64,000 bases of DNA from positions 62,001 to 126,000 of the forward strand of contig JAFAIM010000060.1 in the NCBI GenBank assembly GCA_019236735.1, written 5' to 3'. This document shows positions 52,145 through 63,885 of this stretch, piece by piece (position 1 is the first letter of the stretch; every line of letters starts with the position of its first letter). Under the pieces are notes generated by a model, which did no database searches, had not been told where the DNA came from, and saw only the letters and a list, made by a program, of their open reading frames with translations. Source of the DNA: Burkholderiaceae bacterium (lineage in GTDB: Bacteria > Pseudomonadota > Gammaproteobacteria > Burkholderiales > Burkholderiaceae_F). The position numbers were made by a program, and so were the translations under genes.

Positions 52145-53236
52145 GTGCAGTTGATCTTGGTTGACCGGCGCCTTGCGCGTGCGCGCACGTTGAACGTGTC
52201 ACACGCCACGTTTGTTTGGGCAGCGCTGGGCCTGCTGGCGCTGATCTCGATTGCCGTTGCGACGCTGTACGTGATCACCTTCCGTTTGGCGGCGCAGCGT
52301 GACATGCCTCTGGTCAAGCAGCTGGTCTCGACCGTGATGCGGGACCGGCTGGTGCAGGACGAACAGTACCTGCGCGACAACGTCTCGTCGATGGCGAAAA
52401 TGGTCGGCGAGATGCAGGCACGCCTGATGCGGCTGGATGCCCTGGGCGAGCGCGTATCCAAGCTGGCCGGCATCCGGCCCGAGGAATTCAATTTCCGCGA
52501 GATTCCCGGTATGGGCGGGGCGGCGCCGGACGTTTCGCGACCCTTGACGCTATCCGAACTGCAGGTGCAGGCAAACGGCGTCGCCAAAGGAGTGGATGCG
52601 CGCACCGATTTCATGAAAGTGGTCGAGTCGGAGCTGGTCGCCAACGCCGCGCGCAGCGCGCTCCTTCCGCGCGATGCTCCGCTGGTCGAAGGTTTCGTCG
52701 GTTCGGGATTCGGCATGCGCACCGATCCGTTCACCGGCGAGTGGACGATGCACACCGGCGTCGACTTCGCCGCTCCGGTGGGAACGCCGATTTTCGCGGC
52801 GGCGGGCGGCGTGATCGAATCGGCGGAACCGCATCCGGAATTCGGCAATCTGGTCAAGATCGACCACGGCAACGGCCTGTCGACGTGGTACGCACACACC
52901 AGCCGGCTGCTGGTAAGGGCGGGGGATATCGTTCGCAAGGGGCAGGAGATCGCGCTGGTCGGCGCCACCGGCCGCGCGACCGGCCCTCACCTGCACTTCG
53001 AGGTGCGCGTGAACGGCACACCGCAGAACCCACTGCGCTACCTGGCCGCTGCCAAACCGGGTTCGCCGTTGGCGGCGCTCGCGCCCGCTGCAGCTGCCGC
53101 GGCCGCCAAAGTCGCCGCGGCCGCCAAAGCGGTCTCCACCGCAGTCACCGCCGCGGTCTCCGCCGCAGGTTCCACCGCGGACCCCGCCGCAGTCTCCACC
53201 GCGGGCTCCACCGCGGAGTCCAGCCCCGCCCAATAA
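52145..53236 (+). CDS. M23-family metallopeptidase (LytM), Ala-rich C-terminal tail
   Basis: GFGMRTDPFTGEWTMHTGVDFAAPVGTPI; ATGRATGPHLHFEVRVNG. Confidence 0.94.
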   Translation: MQLILVDRRLARARTLNVSHATFVWAALGLLALISIAVATLYVITFRLAAQRDMPLVKQLVSTVMRDRLVQDEQYLRDNVSSMAKMVGEMQARLMRLDALGERVSKLAGIRPEEFNFREIPGMGGAAPDVSRPLTLSELQVQANGVAKGVDARTDFMKVVESELVANAARSALLPRDAPLVEGFVGSGFGMRTDPFTGEWTMHTGVDFAAPVGTPIFAAAGGVIESAEPHPEFGNLVKIDHGNGLSTWYAHTSRLLVRAGDIVRKGQEIALVGATGRATGPHLHFEVRVNGTPQNPLRYLAAAKPGSPLAALAPAAAAAAAKVAAAAKAVSTAVTAAVSAAGSTADPAAVSTAGSTAESSPAQ

Positions 53237-53417
53237 ATTCCGGACGGCAGTCCGCGCGTCCGCGCGCAGGCCGCTGCTCGCGCTGTGAGATAATCCGCCG
53301 CCTCGGCGCGGGCGCGACCCGCGGGGCCGGCGCGTCACGGCGGTTCCCGCTGGAGCACGCGCGATCCCGCGCTCTGCAGGGCGCGTTCGAGCCGCGATAG
53401 GCGCTCCGCTCCCAGCT

Positions 53418-56195
<2,778 letters not shown>

Positions 56196-56200
56196 GTTGC

Positions 56201-56268
56201 CCTCTCCCGCCCGGAGAGGTTTCGGAGCAATTCCCCTGTCCCGGAGGCAGAGGGGTTAGGGGTGAGGG
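56201..56268. repeat. GC-rich inverted-repeat element (CCTCTCC..GGAGAGG / CCCCT..AGGGG)
   Basis: CCTCTCCCGCCCGGAGAGG and CCCCTGTCCCGGAGGCAGAGGGGTTAGGGGTGAGGG between secA and argJ. Confidence 0.5.
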
Positions 56269-56282
56269 TAGAGCAGGCAAGC

Positions 56283-57512
56283 ATGGCCGTCGGATTAGAG
56301 CCTCCTGACGCCGCCTCGCTGCGGCCCGTCGCCGGCTGTGAGCTCGGGTGGGCGATGGCGGGCATCCGCAAGCAGGGTCGCAAGGATCTGGTGCTGATCC
56401 GGTTGGCCGAAGGGTCATCGGTCGCCGGCGTATTCACGCGCAACCGCTTCTGTGCCGCCCCGGTTCAGATCTGCCGTTCACACCTGCGCAGTGGTCAACC
56501 GATCCGCGCCGTGCTGGTCAATTCGGGCTGCGCCAATGCCGGCACCGGGGCGCAGGGACTGGCAGACGCGCGGCGCGCCTGCAAAGCTGCGGCGCAGCTG
56601 CTGGGATGTGAGCTGTTGCAGGTGCTTCCTCTTTCCACCGGCGTCATCATGGAGCCGCTGCCGGTGCAGGCGATCGTGGACGCATTGCCGCAAGCGGTGA
56701 CGCGCCTCGATCGGAGCGGATGGCTCAATGCTGCCGAATCGATGATGACGACCGATACGGTGCCCAAGGCCATCAGCCGGCGCTGCCAGCTCGACGGAGT
56801 CCCCATTGCAGTAACGGGCATTGCCAAGGGCGCCGGAATGATCCGCCCGAACATGGCAACGCTGCTGGCGTTCCTTGCCACCGACGCAGCAGTGGCCCCC
56901 GCGGTGCTGGAAGCGCTGACCAAGCGTGTGGCGGATGTTTCGTTCAACCGCATTACGGTCGACGGCGACACCTCGACCAACGATTCGTTCCTCGTCGCCG
57001 CGACCGGGTGCACCACAGCAGCGCCGATCGCCGACGCCGAGGATCCACGCCTCGCACAGCTCGAGAGCACGATCGCAGAGGTTGCGGGCGAGCTTGCGAT
57101 GGCGATCGTTCGCGATGGCGAAGGAGCCAGCAAGTTCATCCGCATCGTCGTCGAGCAGGCGCGCAGCCAGAGCGAGGCCTCGGCAGTCGCCTATGCGGTG
57201 GCGCATTCGCCTCTCGTCAAAACCGCGATGTTCGCGTCCGACCCGAACCTGGGTCGGATCCTGTCGGCGGTCGGCGCCAGCGACGTCGACGATCTGGACC
57301 CGTCGACCGTGCAGCTGTACCTGAATGAGGTGTGGGTCGCGCGCGACGGCGCGCGCCATCCGCAGTACCGCGAAGAAGACGCTCAGCGCGCGATGAGTGG
57401 CAGTGAGATCCTCGTGCGCATCGTCCTCGGCCGCGGGAGCGCGTCGGCCTCCGTCTGGACGTGCGACCTGTCGCTCGGATATGTTTCGATCAACGCGGAC
57501 TACCGGAGTTGA
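56283..57512 (+). CDS. argJ: Glutamate N-acetyltransferase/amino-acid N-acetyltransferase ArgJ
   Basis: [44 protein letters not shown]. Confidence 0.95.
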   Translation: MAVGLEPPDAASLRPVAGCELGWAMAGIRKQGRKDLVLIRLAEGSSVAGVFTRNRFCAAPVQICRSHLRSGQPIRAVLVNSGCANAGTGAQGLADARRACKAAAQLLGCELLQVLPLSTGVIMEPLPVQAIVDALPQAVTRLDRSGWLNAAESMMTTDTVPKAISRRCQLDGVPIAVTGIAKGAGMIRPNMATLLAFLATDAAVAPAVLEALTKRVADVSFNRITVDGDTSTNDSFLVAATGCTTAAPIADAEDPRLAQLESTIAEVAGELAMAIVRDGEGASKFIRIVVEQARSQSEASAVAYAVAHSPLVKTAMFASDPNLGRILSAVGASDVDDLDPSTVQLYLNEVWVARDGARHPQYREEDAQRAMSGSEILVRIVLGRGSASASVWTCDLSLGYVSINADYRS

Positions 57513-57619
57513 TAGCATCATCCATCTCATGACCTAGAGTGCAGCCCTGGCCGGAGCGCCCGGGTGCCCGTCTCGCTCCTGGGCCGCCTTTCGCCACCAC
57601 GGGGGGCGGAGGCGGGCTC

Positions 57620-57673
57620 GCGCGAAGCGCAGCTTCGCGCCGCCGAAGCGGGCGCGCCTTGCAAGGCGCGCCC
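57620..57673. repeat. Intergenic double palindrome
   Basis: GCGCGAAGC-GCA-GCTTCGCGC (57620-57640) and perfect 24-bp GGGCGCGCCTTGCAAGGCGCGCCC (57650-57673). Confidence 0.7.
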
Positions 57674-57735
57674 TCCAGGCGCTGGCGCTCGCAGGCACGC
57701 CGGGCACTCCGTCCCGGGCCGCCACACCACATCCG

Positions 57736-58617
57736 ATGACGATCTCGCTTTCGATAGTCGAGCGTTTGGAGATCCTGTTGCAGCGGCTCGAGCCGCTGCT
57801 GCCGCCGTTGGATCAGCCGGACTTTCGCGCGCTCGCGTTCCAGTGGCGCAGGCGCTCTTACCTGGGAGCATCGATGGGGCGCCTGGAGGCGGTTCGCCAC
57901 ATCGCGAAAATTGGGCCGGAAGATCTGAAACACATCGATGCGCAGAAGCAGGCTATTTTGCGCAACACCGAGCAGTTCGTTCGTGGCTTGCCGGCCAACA
58001 ACGTGCTGCTGACCGGCGCGCGCGGAACCGGAAAATCGTCGCTCGTGCGTGCCTGCCTGTCGCGCTACGCCGCCGACGGCTTGCGGCTGATTGAGGTCGA
58101 TCGCCACGATCTGATCGACCTGCCGCAAATCGCCGAGCGGCTGGAAGGGCGGCTGGAGCGTTTCGTGCTGTTCTGCGACGATCTTTCGTTCGAGCCGAGC
58201 GACGCCACCTACAAGGCACTGAAGGCCGCGCTGGACGGCTCGCTTGCAGGGCCGGGCGACAACACGCTGATCTACGCGACCTCCAATCGTCGCCATCTGA
58301 TGCCCGAGTTCATGCGAGAGAACCTGCAAGCGGCGTACGACGACAATGGCGAGCTGCATCCGGCCGAGTCGACCGAAGAGAAGGTTTCGCTGTCGGAGCG
58401 CTTCGGACTGTGGCTGTCGTTCCATCCGTTCCGCCAGGAGGATTTCCTCGACATCGTTGACCACTGGCTCGCGTGCCTCGGCGTCGATCCGGTTCGCGTG
58501 CCGAACGCGCACGCCGAAGCGCTGCAGTTCGCGCTGGCGCGCGGCTCTCGCTCGGGTCGAATCGCCCAGCAGTTCGCGCGTGATTTCGCGGGGCGCGCCG
58601 CGCTGGCGAAGCGGTAA
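57736..58617 (+). CDS. DUF815-type AAA ATPase
   Basis: NNVLLTGARGTGKSSLVRA; FCDDLSFE; ATSNRRHLMPE. Confidence 0.9.
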   Translation: MTISLSIVERLEILLQRLEPLLPPLDQPDFRALAFQWRRRSYLGASMGRLEAVRHIAKIGPEDLKHIDAQKQAILRNTEQFVRGLPANNVLLTGARGTGKSSLVRACLSRYAADGLRLIEVDRHDLIDLPQIAERLEGRLERFVLFCDDLSFEPSDATYKALKAALDGSLAGPGDNTLIYATSNRRHLMPEFMRENLQAAYDDNGELHPAESTEEKVSLSERFGLWLSFHPFRQEDFLDIVDHWLACLGVDPVRVPNAHAEALQFALARGSRSGRIAQQFARDFAGRAALAKR

Positions 58618-58628
58618 GCGGTGATCCG

Positions 58629-59345
58629 GTGACGACGCGGCCGATCGTTCCGGTCGCAGCAGCAGTCCTGCTGCGCGACGACGGCGCGGTGCTGCTGGCC
58701 GACCGGCCAGCGGGCAAACCGTACGCCGGCCATTGGGAATTCCCGGGCGGCAAAATCGAGGCGGGCGAATCGGCCGAGCGCGCGCTGGTGCGCGAGCTGG
58801 CCGAGGAATTGCACATCGAGGTGGTCGAATCGATACCCTGGCTGGTATTCGAATTCGATTATCCGCACGCGTACGTTCGACTGCACTTTCGCCGCGTGTT
58901 CGAGTGGCGCGGCGAACCCGCACCGCTGGAAGGTCAGCGGTGGATGTTCCATTGGATTGCGGAACCTGCTCCGCAGCCTTTGCTGCCGGCAGCGCTGCCG
59001 GTGCTGCGATTCCTGCGTTTGCCGCAGCGGCTGAGCTGGCCTCGCGAACAGGCGGTCCCCGCGGCAGGCGAAGTACGGGAAATTCTGATCGACGGCACTG
59101 TTTGGCGCGCTGCCGTGTGCAACGACGCCGCCGAGTTGCGGGCGCTGGCCGCTTCCGGCGCCGATTTCGCGCTCACCGGCGCTCTACCGGATGCTCAGCT
59201 GGCCGACTTGTGCAGCAGTACGCCCATTCCCGTGTACGCACCGGATTGCGAGCCGGATTGTGGCGCGCAGGAAACCCTTGAGCGGATTCGCAGGCTCGGC
59301 GCGCACGGGCTTGTGCGCGGACCGCTGGGCTCTGGAAACCGGTAG
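58629..59345 (+). CDS. Nudix hydrolase (MutT-like) with C-terminal extension
   Basis: GHWEFPGGKIEAGESAERALVRELAEELHIEV Nudix box. Confidence 0.88.
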   Translation: MTTRPIVPVAAAVLLRDDGAVLLADRPAGKPYAGHWEFPGGKIEAGESAERALVRELAEELHIEVVESIPWLVFEFDYPHAYVRLHFRRVFEWRGEPAPLEGQRWMFHWIAEPAPQPLLPAALPVLRFLRLPQRLSWPREQAVPAAGEVREILIDGTVWRAAVCNDAAELRALAASGADFALTGALPDAQLADLCSSTPIPVYAPDCEPDCGAQETLERIRRLGAHGLVRGPLGSGNR

Positions 59346-59426
59346 CCCGCGAAAGCGCGTCTTGAACTCAACGAACCGATCCGTTGCCGTCAGACGCGAA
59401 TTCCGGAAGCCGACGGCGTGAAGCGG

Positions 59427-59872
59427 TCATAACCCAACCGCCGCTCGCACCCACAAATGCTTCTCGCCGAACCATTCAAACGAGCGAAATCCGGCGTCGG
59501 CAAGCAGCGCTTCGAGCTCGGTCTCCGATAGCAGGGATGTGCGGAACGAGTGATGCCAACTTTGACCGTCCATGTCGTAACGCACGGTCATGTCCATGTG
59601 GTCGTCGCACCGGCGGACGGCTTCAATGGAGCATCCGAGGCCGTTGACGCAGCTCGCGGCACCTACCTGTTCGTTCCGCAGTCGATCCGGATCGTGACGC
59701 TGCGCAAGAAGTTGGCCGCCGCGAGCAACGTGCCAGCGCGCAGTTGCGGCGAGCGATGCTCTGGTCAATGCGGACGGATGATTGACCAGACAGCTTGCAA
59801 GCAGCACCGTGTCGAACGTTTCGCCCAGGCGTAGGTGTCCGTTCGCCGGGGCCAGAGCCCGAGAAGAAAGAA
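59427..59872 (-). pseudogene. 5'-truncated SAM-dependent methyltransferase fragment
   Basis: Reading frame ANGHLRLGETFDTVLLASCLVNHP...GFRSFEWFGEKHLWVRA lacks the SAM-binding N-terminus; in-frame stop immediately upstream. Confidence 0.45.
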
Positions 59873-59903
59873 GCGCTCATGCGGGCCGCTGAAGGCTTCC
59901 GCA

Positions 59904-60224
59904 TCACGCGACCATCGCGTGGAGCCGAACCCCAAGTGCCCGCGCTACTTTCAAGACCGTCGCGAAACTCGGATTCCCGTCCGCGCTAAGGGCTTTGTAC
60001 AGACTCTCGCGGCTGAGGCCAGCGTCTCGTGCTACCTGAGTCATCCCTCGCGCGCGGGCGATATCGCCCAGCGCACGCGCAATACCCGCTGCATCGTCCG
60101 GCGCCTCGGCAAACCATGCATCGAGGTACGCCGCCATTTCCTCAGGCGTGCGCAGCTGCTCTGCCACGTCGTACGGCACCGTCTTGGTCTTAGCGACCCT
60201 CTTACGCGCGTTCTTGCTGCTCAT
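59904..60224 (-). CDS. HigA-like addiction-module antidote protein
   Basis: MAAYLDAWFAEAPDDAAGIARALGDIARARGMTQVARDAGLSRESLYKALSADGNPSFATVLKVARALGVRL. Confidence 0.88.
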   Translation of the reverse strand: MSSKNARKRVAKTKTVPYDVAEQLRTPEEMAAYLDAWFAEAPDDAAGIARALGDIARARGMTQVARDAGLSRESLYKALSADGNPSFATVLKVARALGVRLHAMVA

Positions 60225-60236
60225 CGCAAATCTCGC

Positions 60237-60524
60237 CTACAGATTCTTCGCCAACGCGACGGCGGTCTTGATGTCCTTCGATTGGGTCGATTTGTCGCCG
60301 CCTGCCAGCAGGATTATCAGAACGCCGCCCCGCTCGGTGTAATACACCCGGTAGCCGGGTCCGAAGTCGATCTTCAATTCGCGGACACCACTCGTCAAGA
60401 CGCGGTGCTGACCGGGATTTCCATGTGCCAAGCGGTCGACTCGCACCTGCACACGAGCGCGTCCAACGACATCCCTCAGACCGTTGATCCATTCACGATA
60501 GATCTCGGTCATCTCGACACGCAT
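60237..60524 (-). CDS. RelE/ParE-family toxin
   Basis: REWINGLRDVVGRARVQVRVDRLAHGNPGQHRVLTSGVRELKIDFGPGYRVYYTERGGVLIILLAGGDKSTQSKDIKTA. Confidence 0.9.
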   Translation of the reverse strand: MRVEMTEIYREWINGLRDVVGRARVQVRVDRLAHGNPGQHRVLTSGVRELKIDFGPGYRVYYTERGGVLIILLAGGDKSTQSKDIKTAVALAKNL

Positions 60525-60533
60525 GCCCGCAGT

Positions 60534-60549
60534 GTATCCTATGGGATAC
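60534..60549. promoter_or_regulatory. Putative TA operator GTATCC-TATG-GGATAC
   Basis: Inverted repeat 10 bp upstream of the toxin start. Confidence 0.55.
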
Positions 60550-60705
60550 GGTCGTCAAGGGCGCAACGTCAGCAAAATCAGTATCCGAAAGTCCGCTGTT
60601 CGAGAACTGAACTGTGCTCCGATGGTCCGGACCTGGCCGGTCGCGCTCCTTCCGTTCGAGCGACCAACGGTCCTGCCGAAAGACCGGTAACGACGAGATA
60701 GCGCA

Positions 60706-61104
60706 TCACCAGATGGTCGGCACCAAATCGACCCTGCGCAAGCGTGCATCGTGGGTCACGAGCGGTGCGCCCCGAAGGACCGCGGTCGCCGCGATCAGCC
60801 GGTCCGCGGGGTCTCCGGGGAAGTTGTCGCCGAACTGAGCCGCTCGTTCGGCGATGTCATGCGTCACGGGCTCGAGCAGATACTCCGGCAGCCTTCTGAC
60901 GTTGGCCAGCCACTCGGAAGCCGACATCTTGAAGCGCAGACGGCCGCGCCGTTCCAGTGTGACGATCTCGAAAAAGCTGATACTCGAGATCAGGAGTTCG
61001 CCACGCTTGCCGTGTTGCCCTAGAACCTGCTGCGCCTTGCGCGAGAGCTTCTTGTTGTCCTGATCGATCCACCACACCAAAACATGGGTATCGAGGACGA
61101 TCAC
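60706..61104 (-). CDS. VapC-like PIN-domain toxin
   Basis: MIVLDTHVLVWWID; FFEIVTLERRGRL; DPADRLIAATA. Confidence 0.92.
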   Translation of the reverse strand: MIVLDTHVLVWWIDQDNKKLSRKAQQVLGQHGKRGELLISSISFFEIVTLERRGRLRFKMSASEWLANVRRLPEYLLEPVTHDIAERAAQFGDNFPGDPADRLIAATAVLRGAPLVTHDARLRRVDLVPTIW

Positions 61105-61340
61105 TGACTAGCCGACCACTCTTCTGTGGCATGGGCGGGCTCCGTTGGCAATTCGTACCGCGTAAGCGCCCCGCGCAAGCGCCCGCGGATCAGCTCGGCC
61201 TCTTGCCCGTCGGCCTTGGGGCCTGTGATCTCAGCGATTGCGGCGCCACGCGCAAAGACTCGGATGCGTTCGCCACGTCGGGCCCGCGCAAGATAGGAAG
61301 GGAGATTTTGTCGAAGCTCGGTTACTTTGACGTCCGCCAT
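61101..61340 (-). CDS. Phd/VapB-like antitoxin
   Basis: MADVKVTELRQNLPSYLARARRGERIRVFARGAAIAEI; 4-nt overlap with the PIN gene; alternative ATG at 61349. Confidence 0.88.
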   Translation of the reverse strand: MADVKVTELRQNLPSYLARARRGERIRVFARGAAIAEITGPKADGQEAELIRGRLRGALTRYELPTEPAHATEEWSASQ

Positions 61341-61354
61341 GACGTACATCCCGT

Positions 61355-61385
61355 CTGTACATCTATCTGTACGCGCGAACTGTAC
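61355..61385. promoter_or_regulatory. Three CTGTAC direct repeats upstream of the antitoxin gene
   Basis: CTGTAC at 61355, 61367 and 61380 (12- and 13-bp phase). Confidence 0.5.
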
Positions 61386-61427
61386 GCTTGCTCGTGAGCC
61401 CCGTCAATGAGAAGAGAAGGCGTTGCC

Positions 61428-61895
61428 CTACTTGGCCGGCTGTTCCTCGAACGTGCAATAGCCGCCTTCTTCGTACTGCGGCAGTGCGACCGGCACGGTG
61501 CAGTCCGGAGCCGACTGCTCCGCTTGACACTTTGCGATCTCGGCAGCGGTCGGGTCGCGAAAGTACCTCATCGTCGCGCCACCCTGGACCAGCGCCAGGT
61601 CGAAGTAAGCGATCTGGGCCGACGTGGCCCCGAACTTGCCGCGCCGCGACGCCAGCAGCTCGGTGGAGGTGTGGCGCTCGGTCTTCAGTTCCTCGCCCCC
61701 GTTGAGCCACGTCAGCGTTCCGTTGACCGGGTCGAACAGGAACGAGTACGTATAGTTCGTCCATTTCGCATCCCTCAGCTCGCAGTCGATTTTGGTCTGC
61801 GGCTCGGCCGCTGCGGCGCGGCCGCAGAGAACGGACCCGAGTAGCGGCAAGAGCACGATCGCGGCCGACTTCGATGCACGAACCATCTGTTTCAT
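61428..61895 (-). CDS. Hypothetical secreted protein
   Basis: Signal peptide-like N-terminus; cysteine-containing 155-aa ORF. Confidence 0.65.
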   Translation of the reverse strand: MKQMVRASKSAAIVLLPLLGSVLCGRAAAAEPQTKIDCELRDAKWTNYTYSFLFDPVNGTLTWLNGGEELKTERHTSTELLASRRGKFGATSAQIAYFDLALVQGGATMRYFRDPTAAEIAKCQAEQSAPDCTVPVALPQYEEGGYCTFEEQPAK

Positions 61896-61920
61896 CGTCT
61901 GTTTCTAGCGACCGGGGACT

Positions 61921-63642
61921 CTACGAAGCCACGCCGACATGAACATCGACGGTGCGGTAGCCGACGCGGCAGCTACCCACTTTCACCTCCAGCGTGCCCG
62001 AACCTTCGGCCACCAGCGTAACGAACCGTTCGTGCCCGTTGCCGCGCGTCCATGGCAGGAAGATGCTCGGGCCGCCGTACAGGCCCGCGCCCCAGCCGTC
62101 CAGCTGGCCGATCTGCACAACGGACTCGGCAGGCGCCACCAAGGCAACGCCGTCGCCGGTTGCGGTGAGCCGCAGCGGCTCCGCATGCGGCAGCTTCTTC
62201 GCCGAGGGCAGTCCGTACGTGTTCAGATAGCCGCGGTTGGCGATACGAAGGTCGATACGCGTGTGTTCGCCGAGCCGCTCCTGTTTCACGACCTCGACGC
62301 TGATCTGCGGCAGCAGCGACGCCACACGCAAGAACGCCGCGCTCTGCGCACGGCAGGTCTCGGCGATCCGTTCGTACGGAGGGTTCGAGATGCCCACGCG
62401 CGGGTCGAAGCCGTTGACCTCGACTTCGCCGAGCTGCGGGTGCATGACTTTTTTCCATCGACCGAACGCGCGCCCCTTGTTGTGCTCGCGGTCGAATTTG
62501 GCGAGCGCCAACATGTCCTTGCGAGTGAGCTTCGAGTAGTGATCCACGAACGGCTTCTTGCGCTCGATTCCGAGCTGGTGGAACAGATCCCACAGCTCGA
62601 TCACGTAGGCGAGCGCGCCGCGCTGGTGGTAGGCGTAGTCGGTCAGGTCTCCGTGCAGCGGCTTTTCGGGTTCGTACAGGAACTCGTGAAAGCCGCTGAC
62701 CGATGCGTACCCGGTGTGCTCCGTCATCCAGGCTTCGACCTGCTCGTAGATCGCGAGATCGCCCTGGTCCATCTTGCTGTCGGGGTGGTCGCCGAGCGGG
62801 CGGATCAGCACGCCGCCGAAGGTGTGAAGGTTCAGCCACGCGAAGATGTTCGGGTGGCTCGTGGCGAATTCCAGTAGCGCGCGCGTTTCGGGAGCGCTGC
62901 CAGGGTAATGGCCTGCGCCGTCCTGCTGCGGCTCCGGCGCCCAGGAGTACGGGAAGTTGCGATTGAAGTCGTACAAATTGTCGGACAGGAAGTAGGGCGC
63001 CGGGACGCTGCGTCCGTCGAAATTGGCGATTCGCCCTTCGGGATACAACTTGAAGTACGGGCCTGGATCCTCGGGGTGGCGCGCGACGAGCACTGGCGGA
63101 TCCAGCGGTTCGCCCGTTTCATCGCGCAACTCCACCAGTTCGCCCTCCGGGTCCATTCTCCTCATATAACCGGCGAAGCCGTCGCCGTCGATGTCGGCGC
63201 TCTCCCAGTACGCGTGATCCTTGTTGGAGCGGTCGTTGACCAGACTCGACCGCACGTAGCGTCCGCGTTTCAGGACTTCCTCGGCGCCGTCCGGGGAAAG
63301 CCGCGGCACGACGTAGAACAGCGTTTCGCGGATGGCCTGTGCCATGTGCGGAGGAAGCGCCTTGCCGCCCGCTTCGCTGCGGCCCCGGTGAATCGCAAGC
63401 ACGTCCTGGGCAATCGCCAGCGACACGCTCGAGCCGCACAGTTCCGTGGCATGCATGTTGCCGTCGACCCAAACGGCCGGACGGCCTTCGTCGGGATCGC
63501 GCCCGATCGTCAGCAGGAAGATGTCCCGCCCTTGTGCGCTGCGCCCGATCGACTCGACTCGCACGATGTCCGGATACTGCTTCGACCAGTCCGCCAGCTG
63601 TGCCGACAGTTCGGAGTAATCGAGGTATTTTTGAAGAAACAT
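61921..63642 (-). CDS. M14-family zinc carboxypeptidase
   Basis: IGRSAQGRDIFLLTIG; WVDGNMHATELCGSS (HxxE); NLHTFGG; ALAYVIELWD. Confidence 0.9.
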   Translation of the reverse strand: MFLQKYLDYSELSAQLADWSKQYPDIVRVESIGRSAQGRDIFLLTIGRDPDEGRPAVWVDGNMHATELCGSSVSLAIAQDVLAIHRGRSEAGGKALPPHMAQAIRETLFYVVPRLSPDGAEEVLKRGRYVRSSLVNDRSNKDHAYWESADIDGDGFAGYMRRMDPEGELVELRDETGEPLDPPVLVARHPEDPGPYFKLYPEGRIANFDGRSVPAPYFLSDNLYDFNRNFPYSWAPEPQQDGAGHYPGSAPETRALLEFATSHPNIFAWLNLHTFGGVLIRPLGDHPDSKMDQGDLAIYEQVEAWMTEHTGYASVSGFHEFLYEPEKPLHGDLTDYAYHQRGALAYVIELWDLFHQLGIERKKPFVDHYSKLTRKDMLALAKFDREHNKGRAFGRWKKVMHPQLGEVEVNGFDPRVGISNPPYERIAETCRAQSAAFLRVASLLPQISVEVVKQERLGEHTRIDLRIANRGYLNTYGLPSAKKLPHAEPLRLTATGDGVALVAPAESVVQIGQLDGWGAGLYGGPSIFLPWTRGNGHERFVTLVAEGSGTLEVKVGSCRVGYRTVDVHVGVAS

Positions 63643-63754
63643 TGTTGTTGTCCGCAGTTGTCGTTATGCGCAAGAGGGCGAGGGCGAATCGTATTGTAAA
63701 AAACACGGCGTGCGGCGCGTGGTCCGGTAATGTAGCGTGGATGAGCCACCTCGA

Positions 63755-63815
63755 GACCGCCAGCGCTCGACTCCGTGTACGGCGGACCGCCAGCGCTCGA
63801 CTCCGTGTACGGCGG
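63755..63815. repeat. Two perfect tandem copies of a 30-bp unit
   Basis: GACCGCCAGCGCTCGACTCCGTGTACGGCG at 63755-63784 and 63785-63814. Confidence 0.9.
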
Positions 63816-63885
63816 CACGCTGTCGGCAGCCTCCGCAGCCTAATTCGCTAGCGGCGTACGCGGCAGGCACCAACCGGCGGCGCGG

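Noticed and set aside
57490-58923. 477-aa minus-strand ORF over the DUF815 ATPase and palindrome strip
   Set aside because: Shadow of the plus-strand ATPase plus low-complexity Arg/Ala/Pro
60555-60749. 64-aa minus ORF upstream of the RelE-like toxin
   Set aside because: Overlaps the PIN-domain gene end, no motif, composition random
63755-63815. Possible CRISPR array
   Set aside because: Only two directly abutting copies without spacers; a tandem duplication
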